This document shows positions 10,086 through 20,627 of a stretch of DNA of 64,000 nucleotides, piece after piece. This stretch comes from Naegleria lovaniensis (Eukaryota > Heterolobosea > Eutetramitea > Acrasida > Naegleriidae). Position numbers and translations under genes: made by a program. The stretch's first letter is position 1, and each line of letters opens with the position of its first letter. The notes below the pieces were generated by a model that was given only the letters and a program-made list of their open reading frames with translations, was not told the DNA's origin and made no database searches. The stretch covers positions 682,001-746,000 of the forward strand of contig NW_025407826.1 in assembly GCF_003324165.1 (NCBI RefSeq), written 5' to 3'.

Positions 10086-13000
10086 CTACGTATACGTATT
10101 GTTATTCTTGAGGAGAGAGTTCAATGAACGACTTCCCGTGATAGAAGTAGAGACTGTGATGTGTGTTTGATTATTGTTCCGTGCTGCATGGTTTCCAACT
10201 CGTGCTGGACTGCTTGCAATAAAAACTCCACTACTCTTTCGATTGACTTTGCCAGAACTCTCTCGCACAATTTCTGCCATGATTCTTGACGTTTCCTTCA
10301 TTTCTATTTCTTGATTTGGGAAATACATTTCTTGTATCTTTTTGCAATTTGCAATGTATTGATATGCAAGTGTGTAATTCTTCATGGCAGAATATACGAG
10401 TGCCAAGTTTTGATAGGACTTGACTGTTTCCATGTGCTGTGATCCAAAAAGTCGCTCTCGTATGGATTTTGCCTGTGTGTAGAACTTGAGAGCTTCATTA
10501 ATTTTTAAATTTTGAATGAAGGAGCGAGATTCTTCTGGAGAAAGCATACCAATACTGCTTCTCCTCATGGTACAACTTGATCGATTCAATGGCTTTCCAG
10601 AGTTTTTAGACAATGCCTTAATCATTTCAACGTCATTGGTGTTGTTTTGAAATGAGGAAAAATACAAGTGACCAATATTGGTATAAATGACAGCATTCCA
10701 TTCATGTTCAAAGCCATAAACCTTCTCAAAGATAAGCCGTGCTTTTTGATAATACTCAAACGCCTCATCGTTTCTTCCTTGTTGTCGAAAAATATTTCCA
10801 ATATTGTTAAAGATGGTCGCTAAGGACGGATGTTGTGAAAGCTCTTGCTGAGCATTGACCATTTTAAAGAGCAATTCAAGAGCAGCATTCCAATTTCCCA
10901 TGCTCATATATACGGATGCCATATTTTCGTACACTAAGAGCGTGTCTGGATGTTTCTCTCCAAAGTGTTCCAAAAATATTTCCTTCACAGTCCGATAATA
11001 GCCAAGCGCCAATTCATATTCTCCAGCTTGTTGTTTGATATTTCCCATGGAGAGATAGCAAAATCCTGTGTCGACGTTATTCAGTCCCAAATCATGTTCT
11101 CGTATGGAAGTGGCATGAGAAATGTAATCCTCGGCTTGTTTCAAATTTCCAGAACATAAATGTAAATTTCCAATCATGACAAAACATGAAATGGTCGAGT
11201 TGTGACGTTCGCCCAGAACTTTCTCTCGAATATTGAGCGCCTTCTCGTACAATAGTAAACTTTCCTCGTATTGTTTCAAACCTTTGAGACAAGTAGCCAT
11301 GTTGACAAGTGACGTTGCAAAATCAGGATGATCTATCATTCCACAATTTTCAATGATTTCCTTTCCTTGTTTGTACTGATTTAAGGCCGATAAATATTCT
11401 CCCTTATATAAATATACATTTCCAATATTGTTATATACAGTTGCAGTTTCAATATGTGACGAACCAAAGAGTGCTTCTCGTAATTTTTTTGCTCGATTGA
11501 GACTTTCCATTGCATGGTCAAACGATCCAACCATTGTGTACACCACTCCAAGCTGGTTATAGGCCGAGGCTACTTCATTCGAATTACTTGGAAAATATTT
11601 GAGTTTCAGCATCAAGTGTTTTCGATACATTTCAATGGCCAACTTGTATTTCCCCTGTAATTTCATTAAATATCCCAAATCGTTAAAAATTTGAATGCAA
11701 TACAGAGCTAGTGTTCGATTTTCAGATTTTGAATTGAACTTGCGATCAAGAATTCGTTTGGCTTCTAATAGGTTAAATTTTGCTTCTTTAAATTTGGCTA
11801 AATGAGTGTAGCATTCACCAAGTAAAATAAATACATAAATTAAATGTTCGCTATCGGTCCCGAAAGTTTTCAAAATTAATTGCTTGCATTCTTGAGCAGT
11901 CTCTGCGGATTGCTGTAAAAGCCCTTCATGTAGTAATTGGCAGGCATGCTCTTTCAATTGATTAATGTCTTGCAAAGTAGAGCTTTCTTTCGTGTTCTTT
12001 GAGAAAAGTTTTGTAGTTGTGTTGTTGGGTCGTTGTGACTTGAATTGAGAGGTGGGAGTCTTGCTGTTCAACTTCTCATCATACGGCTTCTCTGCAATTG
12101 AAGTTACAGATTCTTCAACATGTCGAGAAGTTACAATGCTTGGTGATGTCACATATTGTTGGGAGGTCAGTTTCACTGGTTGATGTTGTTGTCCTTTCAC
12201 AGCAACCTGTGGGGTTACGGCTGCTTCTTCATGATTTGGGATTGGAAACGAAGGGGAGCATGGTTGATCGAAATCATGATCTGAATCGCCATCATGCTTA
12301 TTCTTTTCAAAATTTTCCAAGAAGGGAGAATCTCCGCCAGGAGTTTGTTCTCTATTAATGAGGGGCTTATATTTTTCAATGTCACCCGAATGTTTTCTGA
12401 ACGGAGTTGGAGTTTGTAGGTTGACCACATTCTTTGGAAATGGTGTGAAGGGTTGAGGTGAAAATAAGCATGTTGGTTCTGAGTCGACACCTCTTTTAGA
12501 TCCAGATTTAGGAAGGGAATGTTTGGATTGCGAGGAAATTGGAGAATCATTCGATGTGGGGCTGTTCGACGTCGCTTCAAAAGAATGATTCTGAGAGTCG
12601 CCTCGCTTACTGTCGTGGTCTTCAAAAAAAGTGTGAAAAACATGAACTCCTCGTTGAATTTGTTTGATTCGTTCGTGCCATGCATCCTCAAGAGAAAGAT
12701 TATTTTCTTTTCTGTCACTATTTGTTACCTGTTGAGCGGCAAACAGAGGTGACATGATGTTGTTGGGATCGTTTTGATGATGAAGTTGTCTGCCCTTATT
12801 CATGACAGGACTGAAAAAGCTTTTCGGTGATAAATTATTAAAATTATTTTCATGTCGTTCCAATCTCGTATTGGCAATTTCATTTGGTTCGAACACTGAA
12901 TAATCACATCGACGTGTTGCTTGAGGAGAAACTTGAATGTTATTACTGCTTTTTGGTAATTTCAGAGTCGAGTTTGATTTTTCAGCTGATCGAAATAATC

Positions 13001-13235
13001 TTTCAGTGTTCGAAAGTTCATCTGTTTTTGTGGTCGATGCTAATCCCGAATTTGTTTCCGTGTTTGTTATCGAGTGATTATTTGATGATTCGTAGGTATG
13101 GAGCGAGGAATTTTTGTTGATCGGACTTGCTGTTGTTCGACCACCTATCGCTAAAGATCGTTGTTGTGGTTTCCTTCGTGAAGGAGTCAGTGCTCGACTC
13201 GGCGACAGAAAGTTTGCATTTAAAGTGTAATTCAT
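10086..13235 (-). CDS. Tetratricopeptide-repeat protein, kinesin-light-chain/nephrocystin-like
   Basis: 1049 residues, single exon. Residues 1-430 are Ser/Thr/Asn/Pro-rich and predicted disordered. From about 430 to 985 there are at least ten TPR units of the long (about 42-residue) kinesin-light-chain type, recognisable by 'YNNIGNVYLYKGEYLSALNQY', 'lgerHnsTisc' and 'fgekHPdTllvYeNma'. A Ser-rich tail follows. This TPR type typically binds peptide cargo or scaffolds signalling complexes; no catalytic domain is visible. The start is the first Met of the frame; upstream is a 313-base divergent promoter shared with the kinase gene at 13549. The specific partner cannot be told from sequence. Confidence 0.85.
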   Translation of the reverse strand: MNYTLNANFLSPSRALTPSRRKPQQRSLAIGGRTTASPINKNSSLHTYESSNNHSITNTETNSGLASTTKTDELSNTERLFRSAEKSNSTLKLPKSSNNIQVSPQATRRCDYSVFEPNEIANTRLERHENNFNNLSPKSFFSPVMNKGRQLHHQNDPNNIMSPLFAAQQVTNSDRKENNLSLEDAWHERIKQIQRGVHVFHTFFEDHDSKRGDSQNHSFEATSNSPTSNDSPISSQSKHSLPKSGSKRGVDSEPTCLFSPQPFTPFPKNVVNLQTPTPFRKHSGDIEKYKPLINREQTPGGDSPFLENFEKNKHDGDSDHDFDQPCSPSFPIPNHEEAAVTPQVAVKGQQHQPVKLTSQQYVTSPSIVTSRHVEESVTSIAEKPYDEKLNSKTPTSQFKSQRPNNTTTKLFSKNTKESSTLQDINQLKEHACQLLHEGLLQQSAETAQECKQLILKTFGTDSEHLIYVFILLGECYTHLAKFKEAKFNLLEAKRILDRKFNSKSENRTLALYCIQIFNDLGYLMKLQGKYKLAIEMYRKHLMLKLKYFPSNSNEVASAYNQLGVVYTMVGSFDHAMESLNRAKKLREALFGSSHIETATVYNNIGNVYLYKGEYLSALNQYKQGKEIIENCGMIDHPDFATSLVNMATCLKGLKQYEESLLLYEKALNIREKVLGERHNSTISCFVMIGNLHLCSGNLKQAEDYISHATSIREHDLGLNNVDTGFCYLSMGNIKQQAGEYELALGYYRTVKEIFLEHFGEKHPDTLLVYENMASVYMSMGNWNAALELLFKMVNAQQELSQHPSLATIFNNIGNIFRQQGRNDEAFEYYQKARLIFEKVYGFEHEWNAVIYTNIGHLYFSSFQNNTNDVEMIKALSKNSGKPLNRSSCTMRRSSIGMLSPEESRSFIQNLKINEALKFYTQAKSIRERLFGSQHMETVKSYQNLALVYSAMKNYTLAYQYIANCKKIQEMYFPNQEIEMKETSRIMAEIVRESSGKVNRKSSGVFIASSPARVGNHAARNNNQTHITVSTSITGSRSLNSLLKNNNTYT

Positions 13236-13548
13236 GCTGGTTGTTCAAAAATTCATTGTTTTTTTTTAAAAATAAAACGAAACGAACGGTAAATTTTGGC
13301 GGTCAAATATCCAACTGGTATTGTAAAGGCATGAAAATTGTGTTTGACAAGTTAACTTGCATCTAGCGTTTTGTTATTTGGTTTTAATTGTTAAATGCCA
13401 GATGAAATTACAAAAGAAAATAATAATAATTTAATTAGAAAAAAATGGTCAAACATGCTGTAGGTTTATCACATTCAGTTGACCATCATGGTCAAACAAC
13501 CAATTTAAAATTTAATAATTCAACAACAAATAGAAATCCCATCCGATC
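13236..13548. promoter_or_regulatory. Divergent intergenic region
   Basis: 313 bases between two divergently transcribed genes, very A+T-rich. TTTTGGCGG near 13292 is an imperfect E2F-like word; nothing else is recognisable. Confidence 0.4.
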
Positions 13549-16500
13549 ATGAAATGTTCTCGGGATGGTGATATCCGATCTCTCAACGTACTGCTATTGC
13601 ACTCGGGAAATAGTAGCAATAGTGCTTCTCCGTCTTCTACAACCAACATTCCGAATACAGCAACGATCATGACAGGTACAACCTTTACATTAAATTCACC
13701 TCGAAATGCTGCAGATACAATCATCATGCCAACTTCCACTTCAACGCCTTCATTGATGATGTATAATCATCATTCCTATCATCTCGGAGGAGGATCATTG
13801 AGTGCTGGGAATACACTTGTTTCTGCACATTCGAATAGTGCCAATGCTGTTCAACAATTGCAGAATTTACATTCATTGGTGAATTATGTGGATGAAGAGG
13901 ATGTATGTTTTATTGTTGCTGCTCCTAACAAGGATCAATAATTGTGTTGCGAAATTGTGAATTTGAATAATAATATTTTGATGATGAATAATAATTTTTG
14001 ATTAATTTTCAAAAGGATACCTATGTATGTAATCATGGATTTTGAGGACCTAGCATTATTTGAATATGTAATAATTATTATTATCAAAATTTTGTAATTA
14101 TTATTTGGACGGTAACTTTAGGAATTATATGTGAGTATTCAACCATATTATTTCAATAATTGTGACATTGTAAAAAGACTCCATTAATGATGGCATGTCG
14201 ACATGGAAATTTTCAAATTGCTCAAACGCTATTAGAACATGGAGCGAGCGTAGAAATGGAGTCAGCAGTAAGTAAAATATTTATGCATGTAATGAAGAGA
14301 ATTGCCACACACAAAATTTTGAAAATCTTTTCAACATTCCAGTATGATGGCTATCCACTCCACATTGCCGTGTTAGGAAAAAATTTGAATATTGTCATGT
14401 TGTTAGTGGAACAATATCATGCCAATATTCAACAACCTTCAAGATATGTAAGTGTACATGAACAAAGCTATGAATGGATTCAATGATCGTTCCACTGATT
14501 ATTTTAGTATAATGAAACACCACTTTTTGTTTCAGTAGCCAACAATAATTTACCCATAGCAAACTACTTGATTGAGAAAGGAGCAAATGCTGATTATTGT
14601 AATTATGTAAGTATTCGTCATACTTTGAGTCACAAAGAAATATATTTCGAAAAGAATGGACTTGTAAGTTGTTTCATGAAATATATGTCCAGTGAACCAA
14701 CTTGAATAGTGTTGCCTACATTTAGCGTGTTCCAGTAATAACGAAGCAATGGTAAAACTCTTGTTGGAGCAAGCAAAGGCCAAAGTGAACATCATGTCAT
14801 CACAAAATGACGTCAAGGAAAGAAGCTCTCCCTTGATGATTGCTTGTCGAAATGGTAATACGCGAATTGTTAATTTATTATTGGAGCACTACGCAAAAGT
14901 GGATATTTATGATCATGTACGTATTCATGTATTGAATAATTTGGTGTCTCATTCCACCTATTCCACATGTTTATTTACTTGTCTTAATACAGAAAGGACA
15001 AACTCCTCTTCACATTGCAGCAAAGCTTGGACATTTCGATATTGTGAAAAGTCTACTTCGTCATTGTGCCGATAAAAACAAGAAAGATTCAGAAGGGAAA
15101 ACAGCGGCCAATGTCTCAAAAACTAGAGATATTGAGGAATACATACGACACTTTTCCAAAAAGAATACCCAAATTTATGCCAAACTGAAAAAGGCGTATG
15201 AATATTATGAAAAATTACTTTTCAGCAATGACAATGACGTGTTATTGAAATCGAACGAATTATTTAAACCTCTCAATAGAGAGCAAGTGAACTACAATTT
15301 ACTCATTGATTGTATCAATTTTAAAAGAATGGAATTGAAGGAAGAATGTGGTCCAACCGAATTAGAATCACGCTTTCAGGAATATATTTATAATTTAGGT
15401 TACAACTCTTTCAAGTTGGGACTAAAACCAATTCTCAAACTTCTCATTCAACACTTTAAACTGGTACCTATTGAGCTGCATAAGAGAAATCCGAATCAAG
15501 TGGATATTACTTCTAACTTGTATGATTACTGTGTGAATGTCATGAATAATATTAACAAGAAACAATTATTTGTCAAGTACAAGAATAATAGAATACGTAT
15601 GGAAATTACCACCAATACGAAACCAAAAGATTTAATGGACTCGCTGCGTGAAAACTTTTTCAGTAATACCAATCGTTTGTTTTCTAAACAAGAATTATTA
15701 CTTGTCTATGAATGTCAAGGTAGAAATATTACAGTGAACAAACCTGAAGAAATGGAAGACATGTTGAGATACTTTTTTGACAAGAGAAATGGTCATATTG
15801 ATCAGTTTGAAGTAGAACTCATTTACAATGAAACAGAATGGATACCTGTTCATGAATTAGGAAGAGGAACCTATGGAGTAAGTAATACAAGACGCTGCGT
15901 CAGGTTACATGAATGTACTAACTCTGTTGTTGACAAATAGGTCGTTTACATGGCGTAAGTAGTAAACACATGGTGATGTGGTAGTAGTGTAAAGCATGTG
16001 AACATAACCTACTGTTGTGGCCACAAGTCTTGATCAAACACCACCCTATCAGCGAGTTGCTGTCAAAGAATTCGACATTAAGAATGGCGATAATACGAAA
16101 ATTCCAAAATGGAAAATCGAACAAGAGGTCAAATTAATGAGCAAAATTGACCATCCACACATTATCAAATATATATCGACCAAATCGACCAGTAACAAGT
16201 TTTATATCAAGATGCAATACATGTCTGGTGGAAGTTTGAAATCCATGTAAGTGATTTGTGTATTCATCTCTTGTGTCTTCTAACTATTGTTTATTTGCAT
16301 ACAATATATAATACAATGATAATACATCTTGAACATTTCAATGTCGTATGGAATTTTTTGACATTAGGATACACAAAATAAGTGTTGCAGAAAAGTTGAA
16401 ATATCCAAAATTATCAAACTATCTCATCCAGAAATATGCTTCTCAAATTCTAAGTGCTCTTGTGTATTTACATGAAGGAAGCGAGGCTCGAAGACCCATC

Positions 16501-17759
16501 GTGCATCGAGACATTAAGAGTTCCAATATTTTACTGAAAGATGTCAATACAGCTGTATTGTGTGATTTTGGTGAAAGTTTGCTTTTGAGGGATGACATTT
16601 CGAATAATATGAAATTGACGAAACCAGAAATTGAAGAGCGTATTGGAGGAACTCTTCTCTTCATGTAAGTGAAATTCCATCATTCATTCCATGTTATTTA
16701 ATTCACCATGTATCTATTTTTTACAAACTGGAATTGATTTTAAAATTCCAATCCAAACACCAGGGCTCCAGAAATGTTCAGAAAAAGTGTTCTCAAGAAT
16801 GCCATCTATTCAGACATTTGGAGTTTTGGATGCACACTCTGTGAATGGATCAGTGGTAAGAATCCATGGGAAGAAACTGGTCTCCTCAAAATTAAGGAAC
16901 GAGAAGGTCAAATTCGTTACATGCTGCAACATGCCGATGAATTGGAAAATTACATTCCATCGTGTTATTATGATGAATTGAAGCAACTCATTCGAAAATG
17001 TTTGAGATATCATCCAACGTCGAGACCAACAGCTCGTCAACTCCTAGACGAACCCTTCTTTAAGATTAAGTTCGATGAGGACAAGTATGTGATATTGGTA
17101 TGTTATTGGAATGATGGTTTTTTGCGAATTCATTTCAACATGGAAAATATTTTTATAATCATGATCATCACACAATGACTTGTGTTTTTACATTCTCGAT
17201 CGCACATACACGACAGGAACGAAACTTTATCATGAATGAAATTCACAAAGAATTGAATCAAGCGATTAAGCGTGTGGAAGAAACCAAACAAGAACAAACA
17301 GTCTATGAACGAACCATTGATTTACAAGAAATGGGACATCAACACGATTTGAGCGCCTCAACCTCCTTCTCCTTCCTTACTTCAGAACATATGGATTCAT
17401 TGTCTGGATCTCCAGGATCTGGCATTGATTTACAAGATGAAGAATTCTATCGACAAAGTATTGCCAATTCGAATGGTATGAGTTTCTCATCCATCTCTTC
17501 TTCACAATCTTTCATGAATCCAGCAGGAAATGGTATAGCGTATCAGCGATCAATGACACCATCATCGAGTGTCGGTAGTAGTGCACATAATTTTGGAGGT
17601 GGAATCCATACCAAGAATCCATCGCCCAACACGATGCCACGAGTGAGCTTTTCAGAGAGTTTTCGAGGGAGTTTTGCAAGTACTGGATCGAATGCCACGA
17701 GTGATGTCATTCAACACGATGGAAGTGATATTTTGACAAGTCCTGGCAGTGAGAATTGA
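13549..17759 (+). CDS. Ankyrin-PB1 MEKK-type protein kinase
   Basis: Proposed exons: 13549-13902, 14016-14024, 14178-14267, 14343-14447, 14508-14606, 14655-14663, 14710-14916, 14993-15877, 15941-15954, 16028-16246, 16368-16664, 16764-17097 and 17217-17759 (1054 residues, all phases consistent). The N-terminal 350 residues hold about six ankyrin repeats (TPLMMACRHGN, YPLHIAVLGKN, TPLHIAAKLGH). A PB1-like domain lies near 485-570. The kinase domain (about 577-870) has GRGTYGVVYMA, the ATP-binding Lys in VAVKEF, HRDIKSSNILL, CDFGES and APEMF. The tail is Ser-rich. PB1 plus this kinase type resembles MEKK2/3 of MAPK cascades, so it probably phosphorylates a MAPK kinase (inference). The 14-base exon is firmly supported by the Gly-rich loop; the two 9-base exons are tentative. 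Confidence 0.85.
15941..15954 (+). other. 14-base micro-exon in the kinase glycine-rich loop
   Basis: GTCGTTTACATGGC, preceded by ...ACAAATAG and followed by GTAAGT. It joins GRGTYG to ALDQ and gives the canonical GxGxYGxVYxA. Without it the kinase loses its invariant loop Val and the reading frame. Confidence 0.88.
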
Positions 17760-17829
17760 TTCATTCCATTCTAACAACCCTTCCATGCAAGTGAAGTAGT
17801 GGCGCCATTCAAAACTATTTAAAAAAAAA

Positions 17830-20261
17830 ATGTTCAAACAACATCAAAAACAGTCCGCGTTGAAACCCATGTCCAACACGTTGAAGGCTTCAAACAAGAG
17901 GCTTTCGGAAGATGAAGAGGTAGGTTCCGAGATGCATCATGAAACGACAAAACGACCATGTTATTGTTGTAGCTTGAAGATTTACCTCCATTGCTGGAGC
18001 AAGAAGATGATGAACAAGATGATGATTCACCTCCTCCACTTCTAGATGACGACGAGTGTGATTTGCCTCCACTTCTAGATGATGACGAAGAGGATGACTC
18101 CGATTCTCCTCCACCACTTCTGGATGATGACGATGAAGAAACATTGCATGTAAAACCTGTAAATTCAATTAATCAAAAGGCTTTGAGCTCACTCACGAAA
18201 CAGAAAACTCCACAAATGGTGCACACTTCGCCACATGTTCCAAAAGTGTCAACCTCACAAACAAGAGACCATGACGATTTACCTGCTCTCTTAACCGACG
18301 ATGAGGAAACAACAGATGAAGAAGACAATACTGAGGACTTGCCACCTCTGGAAGAAGACGATATAGAGGACGAAGAAGAAGAAGAAGAAGATTACTTTTT
18401 AGACGAGGACAGTGATCAAGAAATGACCTCAAGTAGTGACTCGGACGATGAGCGATTTTTCATGCGTGAAACACCAGAACGACGCAAGCCTGTCTTTGAC
18501 ATGCCTTTCAAACCTCAACCATTCTCCACAATTCCCAATTTCCAAGCGGACCCGGCCACAGAAGAAAAAAGGCGAAAAGAATGGGAGGAATACAACCAAA
18601 AAAAGAGGGAAGAGAAATTAAGACGAGAAAATCTTAAAAAGAAAAAACAAGAACTCCAAGAAAAGCAAACAAAAGCTGCCACCGCTGACAATGTACCACC
18701 ACCATTGCCAACAAACAAGCCTACCTCAGAAGCAGTTAATGAGGCTCCAATCGAATTAGGTAGCTGCTTAAACTGTACACTTGGAAACAAAACTATAACG
18801 AATAAGGATGAATATTACGTTTGCACATGCTCCAACAAGTGCAAGCTGCAATTCCACAAAAATTGTTGGCTCAAATTTTACCGAGCCAATCGTGCGAGTG
18901 ACAAATCTGTCGCATGCCCAACTGAAGCATGTGGTGGTTACATTGAAGATTTATTTTTGTACGATAGAGAAGAACAAAAAACGAGAACCAAATGCCCTGC
19001 TCCTAGCATCTCCTCGTCAACACGACAGCCACCAAAGAAGAAGAGCGAATTATTCAAGGCAACCACTGCAAGTGAAGAAAGTAGCAGTCAAACTTCCAAG
19101 AAGAAAAAGAAAGATAAGAGCGAAAAATTCTCAGTTCAACAGCAAGCAGAACTCATCGATGATACCACGGCTAATGCTACTGCCACAGATACTTGCACAG
19201 CTGAGACTGAGCCTTCCAATACTACCACGTCAACAAGTGCCACCGCTTCAACTACTTCCACCACTACGACCACAGATACTAGCACAAGTGAAACATTTGA
19301 TGAGAGTCAAATTAAAGTCTCGGTTATTGGAGGCAAGTTAGCGAAAGCTGTAGAGAAGAAGAAACTTATGGATAGAGCTTTGGAAGAAACGGAAAAACGT
19401 AAGAAAAAACACTTGTACAAGAGAACTGACTTTTCCATCAAAGCTGGTAATGACGTAGGCATTATAGTTGAAATTGAGCCCATGCGAAAAGTACTGACTG
19501 AATACGGTTACAAGAAATGCAACAAGGAAGAGTTTCAATTGGGAGATTTGATACAATTCCAAATTGAGGAAGGAAATGACTATGTGCGAAATATAGAATT
19601 GATCGAACAACTTGAGACGGTACCTGAAAACTTCTCTGATCTTCATGAACAACTTAAAGAAAATCTCAAAATCATTAAGGAAAGATTTGGTGTGGGCATT
19701 GTTTTCAAATTTCGGTCTTCCAAAAAGAAAAAGTCCACCACAACCTCCACAAGCAAACAACAGAAAAAGTCCACCAATAAGGCTACCTCTGATCTTCAGC
19801 AACAAGATGGTTCTGTCGACTACTCTGTGGCCTCATCATCGTCAGGCAATGCTATGAATACTCAGACGACGGCGATATCGCCAAAGACTTCTGAAGACTC
19901 CTCAAGGCAAGGTAGAAACGTTGCAATCTCAAACCAAGAAGGCAGACAAATATTTACCATGGAAAATGTCTCTGAATTTTCTTCACCCTCCTCTGCAGGC
20001 TCTCCGTGGTGCCTTGGAATAATTTCAGAGAAGAAGGAAACGTTTGGTAAGGTTCAAGTTTCGCTTTTTGCATCATCAGTTCCATTAGCTTTGCAGCAGC
20101 AAGAGACCTACTTTTTCCACAAGATGAATGTGAATAAGCGATCAGTAGATGCTCAATGTGGTGATTTTGTTATATTCACGATTAATGAACAGAATAAGGC
20201 CGTCACCAATATTCATGTCATATCCAATGACTTGTATGAACATTATCTCACATCAAATTAA
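17830..20261 (+). CDS. Acidic repeat protein with a zinc cluster and cold-shock-like domains
   Basis: Exons 17830-17919 and 17973-20261 (intron 53 bases), 792 residues; the start is preceded by a run of A. Residues 30-150 are built from repeats of the type (D/S)-P-P-L-L-D-D-D-E, ending in a long acidic stretch. Near 190-235 is a highly charged Arg/Lys/Glu helix. A Cys/His cluster (about 255-315; C-x2-C, C-x-C, FHKNCW, CPTEACGGYI) resembles a RING/treble-clef zinc fold seen in TTC3/DZIP3-type ligases, though I am not certain. Two later segments (about 480-550 and 695-785) have the cold-shock pattern 'GiI..., YFFHKMNV, GDFVIFTI, A-x-xI'. Inference: an RNA-binding or protein-quality-control factor, perhaps a ubiquitin ligase. 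No close named relative is recognised. Confidence 0.75.
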
Positions 20262-20627
20262 TAGGAAGTTGGTTACCAAGAAGACCTGAGCCTAGTCCTA
20301 AGGTGGTAACAGCAACAGACAACAAGAAACCCTATTTAACCCTTAATATGTACTTGAGAGGATCTATGAGACTACAGTTGATGCCAGTTCATTCAGGATG
20401 TGTCACTCAGAAATAAACGGATAGTACACTGCACTTCTTTGAAACCAAAATGTTCGGAACGGATATCGAGACTGCACCATTTTTCCAAATCAAAAAATTT
20501 CCACATCATCACATCTTGTCCATATTCGCAGTATTTTTTGATTCCCATCGCCAAACCTTCATCATCATCAACCCTCTCTTTTTTAGAATTAATTAATTAC
20601 AAAAACCCTCCTTTCTCATTAACAACC
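20262..20627. other. Intergenic, 5' flank of the Tup1-like gene
   Basis: 366 bases. An open frame runs through it into the next gene but has no plausible ATG before 20628. Nothing else is recognisable. Confidence 0.4.

Noticed and set aside
14607-14654. Retention of the 48-base stretch as coding sequence
   Set aside because: It is open and a multiple of three, but it would add 16 residues to a compact ankyrin repeat and it starts with a canonical GTAAGT donor.
19338-19805. 155-codon minus-strand frame
   Set aside because: It lies opposite a well-supported coding region; its Phe/Leu-rich composition is the mirror of Lys/Glu codons.
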